Assembly (NCBI GenBank): GCA_026014705.1
Contig: JAOZHU010000025.1
Span: forward strand, 62,001-126,000
Reading direction: 5' to 3'
From: Candidatus Bathyarchaeota archaeon
GTDB lineage: Archaea > Thermoproteota > Bathyarchaeia > Bathyarchaeales > Bathycorpusculaceae
DNA: 64,000 nucleotides
Numbering within the stretch: the stretch's first letter is position 1; every line of letters starts with the position of its first letter. The translations under genes were made by a program, and so were the position numbers. The notes under the pieces were generated by a model. That model made no database searches. It worked only from the letters and a program-made list of their open reading frames with translations, and was not told the origin of the DNA. Of this stretch, positions 61,611 to 64,000 are shown one piece after another.

Positions 61611-62045
61611 TTCTTTTGGAAGCTTTAAGGCTAGTTTCCCGACTTCCAGAATAAATGCATCTCGGTAACCGCAGTTTTTGAATTGTCAGAGTGACCACAG
61701 TTGCGGCAGTCCTGAAGCCCCTAAGATGTCGTTTGAACCGCATCTTGCAAAACTTCATGTATTTTTGTTTTCGCGGCTCTTATTCGTTATCTGGACATGT
61801 GCGTCAAGGTGTCATTTTCTTTTCAGGGTTTTCTTGATGAGTCTTTTCTTTGGAAGTTTGGGTTTTTTCACGCGTTCGGCATCTTTTACAGCCAATGGTT
61901 TTACCCGTTAGACCGGTGTGTTACCGCGTTTAAAAGTTTTATGCAAGTTGGTTGATGGTGAGAACACCCTTAGCCTGATTTGGACGGTAAATGTGAATAT
62001 TTATTATCTCTCGGAAACTATCTAAGCGAACATGCAGTGCTTCAG

Positions 62046-62603
62046 ATGGTGGATGCTGTGAGTAACGAGCAAGCAACGGTTCCAAAGGAAACGGTTGACT
62101 TTAAAGTGGCGAAGATTGTGGGTTTGATTTCCGATACTCATGTACCTGTTAGAGCCAAGTGCATTCCCCAGATGGTGTTCAAGGTTTTTGAGAATGTGGA
62201 TTTCATTGTGCACGCAGGTGACCTAGTGGAGTTGTCTGTCATCGATGAATTGGAGCAGCTTGCGCCTGTTTTGGCTGTTCACGGCAACATGGATGGACCA
62301 CAGGTTAGCGGTGCTTTGCCCAAGCTTAATTCCTTGAAAGTTTCTGATTGGAAGATCGGTGTCATGCATGATCCGAGCGTTTTGTTCGGGATGCGCAAGA
62401 TGCGGGAACTTGCCAAGCAGAACAGTTTCAACGTTTTTGTTTATGGGCACACGCATAATGCAAGCATTAGGTGGGAAGGAAAAATATTGTACGTTAATCC
62501 TGGAAGTGCCACGAATCCTGTGCCTGCGTTCCTAAACAAACCTTCAGTTGCGCTGTTGAAAGTAACGAGAGAGGCTATAGCGCCTCAAATAGTTTATATA
62601 TAG
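62046..62603 (+). CDS. MJ0936/YfcE-like metallophosphodiesterase
   Basis: About 185 residues. Calcineurin-like metal site: GLISDTHVPVRAK, FIVHAGDLVEL, VLAVHGNMDGPQ, YGHTHNASIRWEGK and LYVNPGSATNPVP. Single-domain archaeal homologues hydrolyse phosphodiesters such as 2',3'-cAMP. The frame is open to a TTG at 61980, but the extra residues do not match the family. Coding-strand third positions favour G/T. Confidence 0.88.
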   Translation: MVDAVSNEQATVPKETVDFKVAKIVGLISDTHVPVRAKCIPQMVFKVFENVDFIVHAGDLVELSVIDELEQLAPVLAVHGNMDGPQVSGALPKLNSLKVSDWKIGVMHDPSVLFGMRKMRELAKQNSFNVFVYGHTHNASIRWEGKILYVNPGSATNPVPAFLNKPSVALLKVTREAIAPQIVYI

Positions 62604-62747
62604 AGTGGTGTAGCTGTTTTCTAATTTTTCTGTTGAAATTGTGTTCTAACTCGTAACGATCACGAGAGACTGTTGAGGATCAGTGGAAAAACGTAGAAGG
62701 GAAACAAAAGTGGGAATATTTGTGCGTGGCCGCTGGTGTTTAATGGC

Positions 62748-63158
62748 TCATACTACGTACAACAGGATGGCAAGGATGACCGTGAGCACCCATAAGATTA
62801 GCGTTATGCGCATCAGTTTCTTTTTCGGAGCGCAATGTTCCAGTGATTGGCGCAGTCGCCATGCGACTACGATCCATGCTGCCAGCGCTGTTGTGAGGAT
62901 ACCGAGTATGCCGTGGATTAGCACGATGATGTAGATTGTGCTTGTAGTTCCTTCGGCGATTAGCGGTAGCACGCTTATGAAGGAAGGCATCATCACAGCT
63001 ATTACGGATATTAAGTGTAGCATGACTGCAGTAAGCATTGTGATGCCGTGCAAGCGGAGTTTTTTCTGTGCTTTTAGTCCGAGGCTGACGAAAACTAGTG
63101 CTAAGAACAGGATTTGCAGGTAGAGATTTGACTGTTGTATGAAGGTGTATACGTCCAT
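62748..63158 (-). CDS. Four-helix membrane protein
   Basis: 136 residues, four membrane helices. Conserved-looking His residues in helix 2/3 (LRLHGITMLTAVMLHLISV; IVLIHGILGILTTALAAW) resemble DUF420-like or cytochrome-b-type small proteins, so heme binding is possible but not proven. Ends ILAILLYVV. Monocistronic. Confidence 0.65.
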   Translation of the reverse strand: MDVYTFIQQSNLYLQILFLALVFVSLGLKAQKKLRLHGITMLTAVMLHLISVIAVMMPSFISVLPLIAEGTTSTIYIIVLIHGILGILTTALAAWIVVAWRLRQSLEHCAPKKKLMRITLILWVLTVILAILLYVV

Positions 63159-63308
63159 AGAATTCACATGTTAATGTTGGGTTGTCAATGTATAAAAGGT
63201 TCACTTTAACTCACCTCTCTCTGAGGAACGCAATTGTCGTTTCATGATGAGTTTTAAAAGCGTTTTTTGTGCAGATTATTAGGTGCAAAATAATGGAGGT
63301 TGAATGGA

Positions 63309-63452
63309 TTGGAGCATTGCAAGAACCCTTGGAAAGAAAAATGCAAAAGTGAGGACATTAAGCTTTACATTCTTGTTAAAGGAGAGAAATTGCCCATTTG
63401 CAAGCAGTGCTGGGGCAGCATAGCGGAGAAGGAAATTGAGTGGGGCGATTAA
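63309..63452 (+). CDS. Zinc-ribbon mini-protein
   Basis: A 47-residue ORF from TTG behind GGAGGT (63295-63300). HCKNPWKEKCKSED near the start and ICKQCWGSIAEKE near the end give two Cys pairs for a zinc knuckle. It overlaps the next gene by 13 bases. The good ribosome-binding site and Cys spacing support it. Confidence 0.6.
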   Translation: MEHCKNPWKEKCKSEDIKLYILVKGEKLPICKQCWGSIAEKEIEWGD

Positions 63453-63694
63453 CGGTGGAGCATTTCAGTTTGAACACTGCTAAGTCGTTTCTTGGCAAGA
63501 ACGTTAATTTACATTTGAAGGATGGTTCAGTAATAGTTAATGTGCAGTTGACTGGGATTCGGAAGAGCGATTTTGGGAAAGGCAGCTTTGTTGAGTATGT
63601 GCCTTACGGGAACTGCGATGTTAGTAAGGTGCCGTTGAGGAGTATTGCTTGGGCTGAATTGCTGAATTTGTTGCTTCTGCAGACAGCAGGCTGA
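63440..63694 (+). CDS. Small beta-rich protein, unknown
   Basis: 84 residues from GTG (a second GTG lies 15 bases downstream). FLGKNVNLHLKDGSVIVNVQ, then LTGIRKSDFGKGSFVEYVP looks like a small barrel, perhaps Sm-like or SH3-like, but this is a weak resemblance. Overlaps the zinc-ribbon gene, forming a tight small-gene cluster with the next genes. Confidence 0.5.
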   Translation: MGRLTVEHFSLNTAKSFLGKNVNLHLKDGSVIVNVQLTGIRKSDFGKGSFVEYVPYGNCDVSKVPLRSIAWAELLNLLLLQTAG

Positions 63695-63697
63695 AGC

Positions 63698-63787
63698 ATG
63701 CAGTACATGTTTGTTTGTGAGAAGCATTGTGGAAGGGAAATGATGGAGCAGCGAGTTAAGGCTGGAGGGAGAATGTGTGTTGCCTAA
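63698..63787 (+). CDS. Very short Cys/His-containing ORF
   Basis: 29 codons (starting MQYMFVCEKHCGREMMEQRV). CEKHC could bind metal. It overlaps the start of the next gene. Real translation is uncertain; it may simply be leader sequence. Confidence 0.25.
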   Translation: MQYMFVCEKHCGREMMEQRVKAGGRMCVA

Positions 63788-64000
63788 AGTTATTGTTCAT
63801 AACTCTGTTAGTGTAGACGGTTCGCTGACTAATTTTGTGCCGGATATGGGGTTGCATTATCAGATTGCTGGGAGCTATAAGGCCGATGTGCATTTGATTG
63901 GTTCGAACACGGTTCGAGTAGGTCTGGATTTGTACGGTGGAGGCGTTCCTGCTGAAGAGCGAAAGGATTTCGAGAAACCAGAGAGGGATAGGAGTCTTCC
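63777..64000 (+). CDS. RibD C-terminal/DHFR-like reductase (partial)
   Basis: Open to the right edge, about 74 residues visible from GTG (or TTG three bases later) behind GGAGGGAG. KVIVHNSVSVDGSLTNFVPD, LHYQIAGSYKADVHLIGSNT and LDLYGGGVPAEERKDFEKPE match the N-terminal part of the RibD_C/dihydrofolate-reductase-like fold (the DHLIGSNT region binds NADPH). Archaeal members reduce a riboflavin precursor or pterin. The rest lies outside the window. Confidence 0.8.
   Translation, partial: MLPKVIVHNSVSVDGSLTNFVPDMGLHYQIAGSYKADVHLIGSNTVRVGLDLYGGGVPAEERKDFEKPERDRSL

Noticed and set aside
1-64000. CRISPR array, rRNA, prophage or intact insertion sequence
   Set aside because: No regularly spaced identical repeats, no rRNA-like conserved blocks, no transposase or integrase motifs in the protein-like frames.

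Overview
The window is archaeal and most likely from a Bathyarchaeia-like member of the TACK group; this is an inference from gene content, not a database match. Supporting signs are a Cdv/ESCRT cell-division cluster, eukaryote-type ribosomal proteins L38e and L35Ae, aIF1A, diphthamide methyltransferase DphB, archaeal RibL and CTP-dependent RibK, a tRNA-Tyr with two bulge-helix-bulge type introns, TATA-box promoters close to start codons, frequent GTG/TTG starts, and many secreted proteins with a C-terminal membrane anchor.

Layout. 0-2.5 kb: end of a dockerin-like secreted protein, a cupin, an SPFH/band 7 membrane protein and a coupled pair of small genes. 2.5-8.6 kb: an oligopeptide ABC importer (dppBCDF) divergent from a solute-binding protein whose two halves are in permuted order. 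8.7-14.9 kb: MFS exporter, tRNA-Tyr, a DUF5752-like gene, TrmO, tRNA-Lys, Na+/H+ antiporter, a DUF362/ferredoxin protein and small genes. 15.0-25.5 kb: three tandem units, each a secreted PQQ-type beta-propeller protein (minus strand) divergent from an Lrp/AsnC regulator locus (plus strand) and each followed by the same structured 3' RNA element. Units 2 and 3 show decay: two regulators collapsed into a remnant, and a broken third propeller gene. 25.6-28.5 kb: dphB, DUF357, ribL and rhomboid, with ribK convergent. 28.7-35.2 kb: HtpX, M20 peptidase, ADP-forming acyl-CoA synthetase beta domain, two NosD-like beta-helix proteins, aspartate dehydrogenase. 35.4-41.2 kb: valS, a TPP riboswitch with thiT, a RimK-like ligase, a DUF3795-like ORF, a winged-helix regulator and mobB. 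41.3-44.8 kb: cdvB2-cdvA-cdvB-cdvC. 45-53 kb: small membrane protein, rpl38e, a glycosidase-like protein, an OB-fold protein, Tag glycosylase, an acyltransferase/esterase pair. 53-57 kb: aIF1A and several zinc-ribbon mini-proteins, an HExxH protein and rpl35ae. 57-64 kb: Fic protein, GYD protein, M20 peptidase, Lrp regulator, MJ0936-like phosphodiesterase, a membrane protein and the start of a RibD-C/DHFR-like gene.

How it fits together. The peptide importer, two M20 peptidases, a rhomboid and HtpX suggest peptide and protein turnover. The large surface proteins (dockerin-like, NosD, PQQ propellers, glycosidase-like) suggest an organism that handles polymers at its envelope. ribL/ribK supply FMN and FAD, and thiT under TPP control imports thiamine. 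The Cdv cluster encodes a full division set: PRC-barrel CdvA, two ESCRT-III proteins (one with a winged helix and a Vps4-binding motif) and MIT-AAA CdvC. No CRISPR array, rRNA, intact transposase or prophage was seen.
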